Below are positions 11,478 to 22,029 of a stretch of DNA of 64,000 nt, one piece after another; position 1 is the stretch's first letter, and each line of letters opens with the position of its first letter. The notes under the pieces are model-generated. The model ran no database searches. It was not told where the DNA came from and was given only the letters and a program-made list of their open reading frames with translations. A program made the translations under genes and the position numbers. The stretch is from Pilasporangium apinafurcum (Eukaryota; Oomycota; Peronosporomycetes; Pythiales; Pythiaceae): positions 185,943 through 249,942 of the forward strand of contig BCKE01000056.1 of the NCBI GenBank assembly GCA_001600495.1. The letters run 5' to 3'.

Positions 11478-14400
11478 ATGGAGGAGAAGAAGCCACTAGC
11501 TGATGGCGACTATCATCGCGTGGAAACACCGCGTGCAGTGCACCTCCAAGTCGATGAACCAACCAGCGGCAAATTCGAGAAGAAAGACACTGCCAGTGAT
11601 TCAGACGGTTCTACGACCGGATACGACAGTGACGGCAACAAGAAGAAGTCTAAGAAGAAGAAGAAGGATGAAGAAGGAGATAAGCCAGCGTTCAAGTTTA
11701 GCGATCTGTATCGATTCGCGACACCGATGGACAAGCTGCTATTGTTTACGGGTATAGTGACCGCGGGTCTGAATGGTGCATTGTTCCCACTGATGGCAAT
11801 CGTGTTTGGCAACGTGTTGACGGGCTTCACCGATCCGGTTGACTTGGATGCAATCAACCGAGCGGCGTTGGATTACCTTTTGATTGCGATTTTCCTCTTT
11901 TTTACGGATTACATTTCGTATGTGAGCTTTTACACAACTGCTGAGCGGCAAATGAAGGCGCTGCGTGGTGCAGCGCTGCGCCATATGCTCTACTTAGATA
12001 TTACATGGTACGACGGCAACGACCCTTTACAACTCTCCAGTCGATTGACTGGTGACACGGTCAAGATCAAGGACGGTATGGGCCAGAAATTGGGCGACGC
12101 AGTCAAGTTTTTCGTGCAATTTGTCACGGGTTTTATCATCGGTTTTGCGCAGGGATGGGACATAACGCTCGTCATGGCGTGCGTCATGCCTATCGTCTCG
12201 CTTTCACTCGGGTGGCTCATCACAACCATGCGCGCCAAGTCGGAATGGGCACAAAAAGTATATGCCAAAGCCGGTGCCGTTGCCGAAGAAACACTCGGCT
12301 CTATCCGCACTGTTGCGTCTCTTAATGGTGAGAAACGCGCAATTGCCAGTTTCGAAGAGCATACCAAAGAAGCCGAGAAGGAAAACATTTCACTGCATCG
12401 TGTGGTGTCGTGGGTCTTTGGCATGTTTATCGGTAGTGTATGGGTGATGTACTCGATCGGGCTTTGGTACGGTGGTCACAAGGTCTCACAGGGGAACATG
12501 ACGCCTGGTGAGGTGTTTACGGCTTTCTTTGCGGTCATGATGGGCACAGGTGCCCTCGCACAGATCTCGCCCAACATTACGTCAGTCTCTCAGGCAGCAG
12601 GCGCTGCAACGGCCATTTTTAAAATTTTGGACACGCCGTCAGTGATTGATGCATCCAAAGATGAAGGAATTATCCCTGATACTTGCGAGGGAAAAATCGA
12701 AGCCATTGATTTGCATTTTACTTATCCGAGTCGTCCCGAGGCGCCCATTTTGGTCAATTACAATGTCACTATCGAGGCTGGTCAAACCGTCGCGTTTGCT
12801 GGTGCTAGTGGTGGTGGTAAGAGCACGTTGATTGCGCTACTAGAGCGGTTTTATGATCCCTCCGCTGGCCAGTTGCTGCTGGACGGTCGGGATGTGAAGA
12901 CATTGAACATCAAATGGCTGCGTTCCCAAATTGGGTTGGTGTCGCAAGAACCCGTACTGTTTGCAACGACGATCTTTGAAAACATTGCTGCCGGTGGTAA
13001 GGATATTACACGTGAGCAAGCGATTGAAGCAGCAAAATTGGCGAATGCACACACATTCATCATGTCTCTACCAGAAAACTATGACACGCTGGTAGGTGAG
13101 AAGGGTGTTTCTCTCTCTGGTGGACAGAAACAGCGCGTGGCAATTGCACGTGCTATTGTGCGTGAGCCAAAGATTCTGGTGCTGGATGAAGCCACCAGTG
13201 CCTTGGATGCTGAAAGTGAAAAGGTTGTGCAAGCTGCATTGAATGATTTAATGGCCAAGACAAAAATGACGACGTTGGTGATTGCGCATCGATTGAGTAC
13301 CATTCGTCACGCTGACAAAATTGTAGTATTGAACGAGGGTCACATTGTGGAAGACGGTACTCACGATGAACTGCTTGCGATCGAGAACGGTATTTACAAC
13401 AACATGTATACGATTCAACAACTGCGCTCGAAAGAAGAGGAAGAAGCTGCGGCAGAAGCGGCTGGTGAACGTGCGGAACTCGCACGGCATTCCAGTTTTG
13501 TGTCGACGAAAACAGACATTTCCGTCAGCGATGTTGAGAAAAATGAACTCGATACGCCGCCATTTGGTATGGGTGACATGTTCCGCCTGAGCAGACCGGA
13601 AAAGAAGTACTTTTACTTGGGGCTGCTTGGTTGTCTTGTCAGTGGTATCTCCATGCCTGGCTCAGCCTTACTGGTGAGCGCGATCATCACGGCCATGACG
13701 GAAAAGTACTCACAGTATAAGCAGACCAATGATCACGACTATTTGGACAAACTCTATGACGATGTCATGATCTATGGCATTCTCTATCTCGTTGGAGCAG
13801 CTGTGATTGTGGTATTTACCTGGATGCAATCGTATGCGTTTAAGTACATTGCAGAGAAATTGACGACTCGGCTTCGGAATATCAATTTCTCGTCGCTCTG
13901 CAGGCAAAACGTTGGCTTCTTTGACGAGAAGACGCACGCCACCGGTGCATTAACCGCAGACTTGTCGACGAATGCCACGAAGGTGGCGTTGTTGTCAGGT
14001 GATTCCCAGGCACGCGTGTTCCAGGCAGTATTTACGCTGGTCGCAGCACTGGTGATCTCGTTTGGCTTTGGCAGTTGGCTGTTATCGTTGATCATGCTCG
14101 CGATTTTGCCGCTACTGCTACTAGGACATTACTTCCGCATGAATCAAATCATGGGCAAGAAGGCGATCTCGGATGAACTGGCTGTGCCTGGTGCACATGC
14201 ATCTGAAGTTTTGAGCAACATTCGTACGGTCGTGTCGTTGGGCATTGAGAAAAGTTCTGCCGATAAATTTGTCGATTTGTTGGAAGAACCTATGCGAAAG
14301 GGCAAAACCGAAGCACAAATCAATGGTGTGGCCCTTGGCTTTAGTTCGTTTATTATGATGGCAACGTACTCGCTCATCTTCTGGTATGGTGCGAAATTGG

Positions 14401-15344
14401 TGAACAATGGTGACATTACTTTTGGTCAATTGATCAAGACGTTGATGGCAATCATGATGTCAATCCAAGGTGTTGGTGGAGCGTCAACATACTTTGGTGA
14501 TTCGAAAACTGCGTTCAGTTCTGGGTCCAAGATTAAGGCGTTGCGTGACCGCGTGGTACCAATTGATTCATTTGATGAAGGTGGCCTACGACCTGCTAAA
14601 GTTGAAGGCAAACTCGAGTTCCAGGATATCGCATTCCGATATCCAACACGACCAGAAGTAACCGTATTGAAGAATTATAACTTGACAATTGAGGCTGGGC
14701 AAACCGTTGCGTTTTGTGGCCCCAGTGGCGGTGGTAAAAGTACATGCATTTCGCTCATTGAACGGTTCTATGACCCGGTTCGTGGTCGTGTCTTACTCGA
14801 TGGCAACAATTTGAAGGATCTCAACCTGCACTGGCTGCGCAGTCAAATTGGATTGGTCGGTCAAGAACCAACACTCTTTATTGGCACCATCGCTGACAAC
14901 ATCGCTTATGGTCTAGAAACGGCACCAACACAAGAAGAGATTGAAGCGGCTGCCAAGATGGCAAATGCACACGACTTTATCACACAATTTCCCGATGGAT
15001 ATCAGACCCAAGTCGGTATGAAAGGTGAACAGTTGTCTGGTGGTCAGAAACAACGTATTGCTATCGCTCGTGCGATCTTGAAGAACCCTAACATCTTATT
15101 GTTGGACGAAGCGACGAGTGCTTTGGACTCAGAGAGTGAAAAGGTGGTGCAGGAAGCGTTGGACAAGGTGGTTGCACTGAAGCGTCGTACGACGATCATT
15201 ATCGCTCATCGCTTGTCGACAATCCGTAAAGCGGACAAGATTTGTGTGGTCAGTGGTGGTAAGATTGCTGAACAAGGCACGCACTCGGAACTGCTTGCCC
15301 ATAGAGGTATTTACGCTAATCTGGTGGAGTCAGCGTCGTCTTAG
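11478..15344 (+). CDS. full-size ABCB (P-glycoprotein/MDR-type) ABC transporter, copy B
   Basis: A single-exon gene for 1288 residues in TMD-NBD-TMD-NBD order. The N-terminus is hydrophilic with a long Lys stretch near residue 55. NBD1: Walker A GASGGGKST (about residue 442), LSGGQKQR (about 545) and Walker B LVLDEATSALD. NBD2: GPSGGGKST (about 1082), LSGGQKQR (about 1185) and LLLDEATSALD. All catalytic motifs are present. It is in tandem with copy C (17216) and divergent from copy A (4116). The last roughly 480 bp of NBD2 (about 14833-15317) are essentially identical to copy C, while membrane domains differ widely, which points to gene conversion rather than recent duplication of the whole gene. 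An efflux role at the plasma membrane is inferred from the family. The C-terminal residues VESASS differ from the VAQTIN of copy C. Confidence 0.95.
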   Translation: MEEKKPLADGDYHRVETPRAVHLQVDEPTSGKFEKKDTASDSDGSTTGYDSDGNKKKSKKKKKDEEGDKPAFKFSDLYRFATPMDKLLLFTGIVTAGLNGALFPLMAIVFGNVLTGFTDPVDLDAINRAALDYLLIAIFLFFTDYISYVSFYTTAERQMKALRGAALRHMLYLDITWYDGNDPLQLSSRLTGDTVKIKDGMGQKLGDAVKFFVQFVTGFIIGFAQGWDITLVMACVMPIVSLSLGWLITTMRAKSEWAQKVYAKAGAVAEETLGSIRTVASLNGEKRAIASFEEHTKEAEKENISLHRVVSWVFGMFIGSVWVMYSIGLWYGGHKVSQGNMTPGEVFTAFFAVMMGTGALAQISPNITSVSQAAGAATAIFKILDTPSVIDASKDEGIIPDTCEGKIEAIDLHFTYPSRPEAPILVNYNVTIEAGQTVAFAGASGGGKSTLIALLERFYDPSAGQLLLDGRDVKTLNIKWLRSQIGLVSQEPVLFATTIFENIAAGGKDITREQAIEAAKLANAHTFIMSLPENYDTLVGEKGVSLSGGQKQRVAIARAIVREPKILVLDEATSALDAESEKVVQAALNDLMAKTKMTTLVIAHRLSTIRHADKIVVLNEGHIVEDGTHDELLAIENGIYNNMYTIQQLRSKEEEEAAAEAAGERAELARHSSFVSTKTDISVSDVEKNELDTPPFGMGDMFRLSRPEKKYFYLGLLGCLVSGISMPGSALLVSAIITAMTEKYSQYKQTNDHDYLDKLYDDVMIYGILYLVGAAVIVVFTWMQSYAFKYIAEKLTTRLRNINFSSLCRQNVGFFDEKTHATGALTADLSTNATKVALLSGDSQARVFQAVFTLVAALVISFGFGSWLLSLIMLAILPLLLLGHYFRMNQIMGKKAISDELAVPGAHASEVLSNIRTVVSLGIEKSSADKFVDLLEEPMRKGKTEAQINGVALGFSSFIMMATYSLIFWYGAKLVNNGDITFGQLIKTLMAIMMSIQGVGGASTYFGDSKTAFSSGSKIKALRDRVVPIDSFDEGGLRPAKVEGKLEFQDIAFRYPTRPEVTVLKNYNLTIEAGQTVAFCGPSGGGKSTCISLIERFYDPVRGRVLLDGNNLKDLNLHWLRSQIGLVGQEPTLFIGTIADNIAYGLETAPTQEEIEAAAKMANAHDFITQFPDGYQTQVGMKGEQLSGGQKQRIAIARAILKNPNILLLDEATSALDSESEKVVQEALDKVVALKRRTTIIIAHRLSTIRKADKICVVSGGKIAEQGTHSELLAHRGIYANLVESASS

Positions 15345-17215
15345 TCAACTGGTGTTTCATTGACGTTGTTACAGAGAGTAGTAGAAGTTCTAGATGGAAT
15401 TGGGTGGGATATGTTTTCATACATTACAAAACAAGTTGCATGCTGAGATTAAGTGTTATCTGTGTGCTCATTTTTGTGTATTCAAGCAAGACGGAGTGAT
15501 TTCTCAACGCTATTTTCATCAATTGAAATTGATCTATCAGGTATGAGGCTGCCGTTATCAAAACTCGAAAATCTACACAGTTCATCGAACAAAGAGAGTA
15601 TCTGCCCGAATAGAGTTCATGTTCCAGACGGACCAATTGGTCACACGAACAAGTCATTGCTGGAATTATTTTATGGAATAATAGTTCGCGAATTGTCTAA
15701 CATCAACTGCAGAACTTGATTGCGTGTGCTACTACACTAAAAAATTTTTGACATCGTTCTACATTTTTAGTCGATGCGATGACCACGAAATAAACTGCAC
15801 CTGTGGTCATAAGGGGCAACTGTCCCAAATTCCCTAGTTTAAGGCGGCATACTATGGTTTCAACTAATGAAAACGTAACTCCGTGAACACGGCTATGCTC
15901 CCTTTCCTGTCACCATCCGTGTCTTTGTACACTCCTGAACAGTTAAGATGGTCAACTGAGCTAAATACGGACGTTGGATAAGACAAAGAGCAATGGCAGT
16001 TCCAATAATGACATCCATACACAGAATTATCCAAGGTCAACCCGCCATTATTATACCAATCCAGAGAATGGTCACGACATCCATGAGTAGCAAACTGGAG
16101 GCGCTTGACTAAGACTTCGTCCTTGTATCAATGCTGAGGAGAGCAGTGAGATCAGAGTAGCTATTACACATACGAAATTTAATCTGTCTATGGTGGGGAC
16201 ATGTGTCTAGTCTGGAGAACATCAACTGTATTTTCGAATACAGCACCCCTGTCGTCCACACAAGTCAACTCGCTTTGTGTAATGATTGTTTCAATGTATA
16301 TCACACCGACGTGGCACAAATAGATGGCTCTCTGATCCTTCAAGACTGTTATGGGCAATCCACAAGCTTCTCCTTGAAAGGCTAGTCTGTCAATTTCCAC
16401 GTTCTTTCTACTAGATGACCGTTCATCAGCATTCATTTTTTTTGCAAACATAAGCTGGATTTGCTTAAGTATAGTTCATGTTTGATTGGGATGCTGATTT
16501 TGATGGCGCAAAAAGCTGCTCAACTATATTGTTGGTTCAAAGCGAGAATGTTTGGCAAGATTATCTTCCGATTTTTCAGTAATGCACCAACATTCTCAGT
16601 CATATCCTACATTCCAGAGTTCTTACATACATTCTTCGATCGGCAGAAGAAAAATGGAAGGATGTGCTCAAAAAACGTATGACGAAAATTCCAAGGAGAT
16701 GCAAGGATTATCCATCACTGCTAGACAACACATGACGAACGAATGATCTAAATCCATTAGAGAGTGGGGATTCACCTATGACTCCATCGCCCTTTTGGAA
16801 GAGTGAGGTACCCAACAACCAACAGCACCACACCCATCAACTGTATCTCAAGACATCAAATTAATTAATCTTCCACTGACAAATGGATATCCAATACCAC
16901 AACTGTGGAAAGAAACCGCGAATTGTAGTCACATCGCAAATCAGCAATAATGAGATGACAGTGTCCATAGAGTGTTGGTACTTGCCGATAATATCGGCAC
17001 GAGTTCATCACTGGAACGAGAATATTGGAACTGCAAGCCAACATTCTCTCGCTCTCCTCCTCTCTCTGGTAGCTGCTCTCCCCTTTCCCTTCATCCAACC
17101 GGTAACCTCCCCCACCCATTGGTTTGTGTTGATTCCAATTTCATTTACCAATTTTCGTTTTAGTACCGCAACCATTGTCTTCTCCTTCGTTCGTCTTTGG
17201 TTTGTTTGACTGCTA
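15345..17215. other. intergenic between ABCB copies B and C
   Basis: About 1.9 kb without a supported gene. A motif near 15818 (CAACTGTCCC...) is shared with the start of the window. No decayed ABCB fragment was recognised. Confidence 0.5.
17138..17157 (+). promoter_or_regulatory. candidate Inr-FPR core promoter of ABCB copy C
   Basis: TCATTTACCAATTTTC (17141-17156) joins a YCATTYY-like initiator with an AATTTTC block that fits the flanking promoter region described for oomycete core promoters. It lies 60-75 bp upstream of the ATG. Motif-based only. Confidence 0.4.
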
Positions 17216-20200
17216 ATGGATCTACCGCCACGAACAAATGAGGAGTTTCCCGACAAGGTGACAACCACATCAGATCACCAATACGTGGCCGTTATTACCC
17301 CTCGCTCCAATAGCAAGAAAAACTCGGGCAATGATGGTGAAAACTCAACCTCTCATGATGAGATCAAGAAAGAAGCAGCCCCTACTGTCCCGCTCTCGGC
17401 CTTGTACCGTTTTGCAACTCCATTGGACAAGCTCTGCATAGTGATCGGCATCGTGTGCGCCGGGATTTTCGGAGCATTGTTCCCAGGGATGGCATTAGTG
17501 TTTGGAGATGCGATCGATGCCTTCACCGAAGCAGACGGTGGCGTCAATAGAGACGCTGTAAATAATGCGGCTTTGTATTTCTTCCTGATCGCTATTGCAT
17601 TGTTTGTAACCGATTACGTGGCCTATGTGCTTTTCGCGCTCACATCGGAGCGACAGATGAAAGCATTGCGGCATGAAGCGCTGCAACATATGCTTTATTT
17701 GGACATCAGTTGGTACGACAGTCACGATGCCTTGCAACTCTCGAGTCGATTGACAGGTGATACAGTCAAGATCAAGGATGGTATGGGTCAGAAATTAGGG
17801 AATGCCATCAAGTATTTTTGTCAGTTCTTGGCGGGATACATCCTCGGCTTCGTGCGAGGCTGGGAGATGAGCTTGATTATGGCTTGTGTGATGCCTTTCA
17901 TGGCTATTTCGCTAGCGTATTTGCTCAAGATCTTGCAACAGCGATCGGAATACTCGCAGAAAATGTATGCTGAAGCCGGTGCAGTCGCGGAAGAAACACT
18001 AGGCTCCATTCGCACAGTTTCTTCGTTGAACGGTGAGAAGCGCGCCATTGACAAGTACAATGCCAAGGCTTTAGTTGCCGAGAAGGAGAATATTGAGTTG
18101 GGCAAGTATACGTCGATAGTGTTTGGACTATTTGTCGGGAGTATCTGGGTCATGTACGCCGCTGGTCTGTGGTATGGTGGCTCGAAAGTTGCGGATAACG
18201 AAGCGTCTCCGAACGAAGTGTTCCAAGCGTTCTTTGGGATTTTAATTGGGACGTTTTCGCTTGCGCAGATTTCACCGAATATCAATGCTGTCGCCGAAGC
18301 GAAAGGTGCTGCTGCTGAATTGTACAAGATCTTGGACACTATGTCTGCTATTGATGCTTCAAAAGACGATGGGATTATTCCGGAGTCATGCGAAGGAAAA
18401 ATCGAGGCTATCAATATCAATTTCACCTACCCAAGTCGACCAGATGCTCAGATCTTGAAAAACTACAATGTCACGATCGAAAGTGGACAGACTGTTGCCT
18501 TTGTTGGTGCTAGTGGTGGTGGCAAGAGTACATTGATTGCACTACTAGAGCGATTCTATGATCCAACCAGTGGTACATTGCTCCTTGACGGACGTGATAT
18601 CAGCACGCTCAACGTTAATTGGCTTCGTTCACAGATTGGGTTGGTGTCACAGGAACCCGTACTGTTTGCCAAGTCTATTCATGAAAACATTGCTTCTGGA
18701 GGTGAGAATGTGACGCGTGAACAAGTGATTGAAGCAGCAAAATTGGCGAATGCACACACATTCATCATGTCTCTACCAGAAAACTACGATACGTTGGTGG
18801 GTGAGAAGGGTGTTTCTCTCTCTGGTGGACAGAAACAACGTGTTGCGATCGCTCGTGCCATCGTTCGTGAGCCAAAGATTCTGGTGTTGGATGAAGCCAC
18901 CAGCGCTTTGGATGCAGAGAGTGAACGTATTGTGCAAGCTGCATTGAATGATTTAATGGACAAGACACACATGACGACGTTGGTGATCGCACATCGACTG
19001 AGTACTGTGCGTCGTGCGGATAAGATTGTGGTTTTGTCTGGTGGATGTGTTGTCGAAGAAGGACCGCATGATCAATTAATGACTATTGAGAACGGTGTCT
19101 ATCAGAACTTGTACGCGATTCAAGAAGAGAGAACACAGAAAGAAATGGATTCCTCTACAGATGATATCGATGACTTTACGAGTCTGCCTGAGTCGTCAAC
19201 ACAAATGCTTCGTCAGACGAGCAGCTACTCAGTGAGCAGCGACAAAGTCGAAGACCGTGTAACTACAGAAGATGATGATGAAGTGCCGAAATCTCACGTT
19301 GGACTACTCAAGATCCTCTCGTTTAGCCTCCCGGAAAAGATGTACTTTATCGTGGGTATGATTGCATCTGCGATTGGTGGGTTCAGCATGCCAATTGCCG
19401 CGATTTTACTCAGTGAAATGATAGTTACTATGACGGCCAAATATGCCACATATCAAGCCAACCAAGATGAAGCCATATTGGACGATTTGTCGGATGATGT
19501 CATGCTGTATGGGTTGTGCTACCTTGCTGGCGCGGTTATCATTTCCTTTGATGTGGCTGTGCAACAATACTGTTTCAAGTATATGGCCGAGAAATTGACG
19601 TCACGACTGCGAGACATTCATTTCACAGCACTTTGTCGACAGAATATAGCATTTTTCGATGAAAAATCGCACGCAACGGGGGCATTAACGGCCGACCTAT
19701 CCACGCATGCGACCAAAGTTGCGCTTGTCTCGGGCGAATCACTGGGACGAGTCATTCAGGCGATTTTCACATGCGTCGCTGCTGTGACCATCTCGTTTTC
19801 CATGGGGAGTTGGCTGCTGACGCTGATCATGATGGCAGTGTTCCCACCTCTGGTGCTCGCGAATGCCATTCACATGGAAGATATGCGCGGTAATGCCGGT
19901 GGGTTATCGGATGAACTCGCAGAAGTAGGTGCCCATGCCTCGGAAGCATTGAGTAACATTCGCACGGTGGCATCGCTTGGACTGGAAAGACCGATTTCTG
20001 CTACGTTTTCGAGGTTATTGGACGCGCCAGTCAAGAGTGGCCATCGTCAAGCTAGGCTCAATGGCTTGTTGATTGGTTTTAGCTCATTTATCTTGTTTGC
20101 GGCATATGCACTGGCATTCTGGTACGGTGGGAAACTCGTGGATCAACGTGACATCTCCTTTTCGGAAATGATGCGCAGCTTGATGGCATTCATGCTGGCC

Positions 20201-21082
20201 GCGCAAGATGTGGGCAGCGCAGCGACATTTATCAGTGATTCCGCAAATGCGTTCAAGTCTGCCGATGGGATTCTTAATTTACGTGACCGCAAAGTACCTA
20301 TTGATTCCTTTAGTGAAGCCGGAAGGAAAATTGCGAGAGTAGAAGGCAAAATTGAGTTCAAGAACATCACATTCCGATATCCAACACGACCAGAAGTAAC
20401 CGTATTGAAGAATTATAACTTGACGATCGAAGCAGGGCAAACCGTTGCGATCTGTGGCCCCAGTGGCGGTGGTAAAAGTACATGCATTTCGCTCATTGAA
20501 CGGTTCTACGATCCTATTCAGGGCCAGATTCTTTTAGATGGCGTCGACACGAGGGAGCTAAACTTGAACTGGCTGCGCAGTCAAATTGGATTGGTCGGTC
20601 AAGAACCAACACTCTTTATTGGCACCATCGCTGACAACATCGCTTATGGTCTAGAAACGGCACCAACACAAGAAGAGATTGAAGCGGCTGCCAAGATGGC
20701 AAATGCACACGACTTTATCACACAATTTCCCGATGGATATCAGACCCAAGTCGGTATGAAAGGTGAACAGTTGTCTGGTGGTCAGAAACAACGTATTGCT
20801 ATCGCTCGTGCGATCTTGAAGAACCCTAACATCTTATTGTTGGACGAAGCGACGAGTGCTTTGGACTCAGAGAGTGAAAAGGTGGTGCAGGAAGCGTTGG
20901 ACAAGGTGGTTGCACTGAAGCGTCGTACGACGATCATTATCGCTCATCGCTTGTCGACAATCCGTAAAGCGGACAAGATTTGTGTGGTCAGTGGTGGTAA
21001 GATTGCTGAACAAGGCACGCACTCGGAACTGCTTGCCCATAGAGGTATTTACGCCAAGCTGGTTGCCCAGACCATCAACTAG
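17216..21082 (+). CDS. full-size ABCB (P-glycoprotein/MDR-type) ABC transporter, copy C
   Basis: A single-exon gene for 1288 residues with two membrane domains and two NBDs. NBD1: Walker A GASGGGKST (about residue 432), LSGGQKQR (about 535); NBD2: GPSGGGKST (about 1082), LSGGQKQR (about 1185); both Walker B motifs end DEATSALD. It is a mosaic. From about 18304 to 19110 (NBD1) the DNA is nearly identical to copy A, and from about 20572 to 21056 (NBD2) it is nearly identical to copy B. The linker between halves (about residues 640-690, rich in Ser, Asp, Glu) is unique and probably regulatory. Role in export of drugs or lipids is inferred from the family. A good core-promoter motif lies just upstream. 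Confidence 0.95.
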   Translation: MDLPPRTNEEFPDKVTTTSDHQYVAVITPRSNSKKNSGNDGENSTSHDEIKKEAAPTVPLSALYRFATPLDKLCIVIGIVCAGIFGALFPGMALVFGDAIDAFTEADGGVNRDAVNNAALYFFLIAIALFVTDYVAYVLFALTSERQMKALRHEALQHMLYLDISWYDSHDALQLSSRLTGDTVKIKDGMGQKLGNAIKYFCQFLAGYILGFVRGWEMSLIMACVMPFMAISLAYLLKILQQRSEYSQKMYAEAGAVAEETLGSIRTVSSLNGEKRAIDKYNAKALVAEKENIELGKYTSIVFGLFVGSIWVMYAAGLWYGGSKVADNEASPNEVFQAFFGILIGTFSLAQISPNINAVAEAKGAAAELYKILDTMSAIDASKDDGIIPESCEGKIEAININFTYPSRPDAQILKNYNVTIESGQTVAFVGASGGGKSTLIALLERFYDPTSGTLLLDGRDISTLNVNWLRSQIGLVSQEPVLFAKSIHENIASGGENVTREQVIEAAKLANAHTFIMSLPENYDTLVGEKGVSLSGGQKQRVAIARAIVREPKILVLDEATSALDAESERIVQAALNDLMDKTHMTTLVIAHRLSTVRRADKIVVLSGGCVVEEGPHDQLMTIENGVYQNLYAIQEERTQKEMDSSTDDIDDFTSLPESSTQMLRQTSSYSVSSDKVEDRVTTEDDDEVPKSHVGLLKILSFSLPEKMYFIVGMIASAIGGFSMPIAAILLSEMIVTMTAKYATYQANQDEAILDDLSDDVMLYGLCYLAGAVIISFDVAVQQYCFKYMAEKLTSRLRDIHFTALCRQNIAFFDEKSHATGALTADLSTHATKVALVSGESLGRVIQAIFTCVAAVTISFSMGSWLLTLIMMAVFPPLVLANAIHMEDMRGNAGGLSDELAEVGAHASEALSNIRTVASLGLERPISATFSRLLDAPVKSGHRQARLNGLLIGFSSFILFAAYALAFWYGGKLVDQRDISFSEMMRSLMAFMLAAQDVGSAATFISDSANAFKSADGILNLRDRKVPIDSFSEAGRKIARVEGKIEFKNITFRYPTRPEVTVLKNYNLTIEAGQTVAICGPSGGGKSTCISLIERFYDPIQGQILLDGVDTRELNLNWLRSQIGLVGQEPTLFIGTIADNIAYGLETAPTQEEIEAAAKMANAHDFITQFPDGYQTQVGMKGEQLSGGQKQRIAIARAILKNPNILLLDEATSALDSESEKVVQEALDKVVALKRRTTIIIAHRLSTIRKADKICVVSGGKIAEQGTHSELLAHRGIYAKLVAQTIN

Positions 21083-22029
21083 AAGAACTTTGCATATTCC
21101 GCTTTTTTATGTGATCATATCCTAATATTATGCTAAATCGATACAGAATACGCTTAGCATTTTGGTGCATAGTATCAATTCACATCCTCTATCTCACCCC
21201 GGAATGTAAGAAAGCTGAATGTAAGGCTAAGTATCAGGGGAATGTGCTCAGACGATAATAGAATGGGATCGACTAGTTAGATGGCAATGTTAAGCGCTGA
21301 GTGGTCTCCAAGAGCATTCAATCTCGGCTGTATGATGAAGAAATGGATCCAGATGGTAACATCAGCGATTATTTTGATAAGAGCAGCCTGATGACAAATT
21401 TGTTCATGTTCTTGTGAAATTACCAGAGGAAGAGACGATATCGGGAGCAACAACGCGATCGATGTGAAAGTGAAAGCTTTCTTTTCATGAATTGCTTATG
21501 TGCTTCACTTTTCATTGCTTCATCCAATCCTGCCAACCTACATTCTGTTGATGCAAGTGTTGCCTGTTTCAATATCCGTTCCGGTAGCTACAATGGTGGT
21601 CAGTAAAGTTTGATTTGACGTGATGGAGACAACTCTGTCATCTTTATGCTTTCTCTACTACTCGCCTCTAAATTTGCTAATGGAATGGATGACCACCGCT
21701 CTTTGGTGTCTGCTTTTTCTTCATTTTGGCTCATGTGGCATTGACTTGCTATGCTATTCAAACACCAAAACGCATTGGTGGCAATGTATTGCTTCACATC
21801 ATCGATGGAAGGATCTTGGGCGAAATGATTGTTCATTGGTCACATCAAAACTTGGTCTTTTACAATTAACCATCTCATAGCTCTGAATAACGAATTTTTG
21901 CGGTGTTTTAGATAAGATTAACCCATCGATACTAAAGGATAAACTGGTCTTTCCTCTCCTATCCTTGCATTTCCCTTTTTGATACGCAGCACCAAATGCC
22001 AAAGAGCACTATCCACCTTGCAGGCAAAC
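21083..22029. other. intergenic
   Basis: No supported gene between ABCB copy C and the first glycosyltransferase-like gene. Confidence 0.5.

Noticed and set aside
11513-11857. Antisense frame in the 5' part of ABCB copy B
   Set aside because: Shadow of the strongly supported ABCB coding frame.
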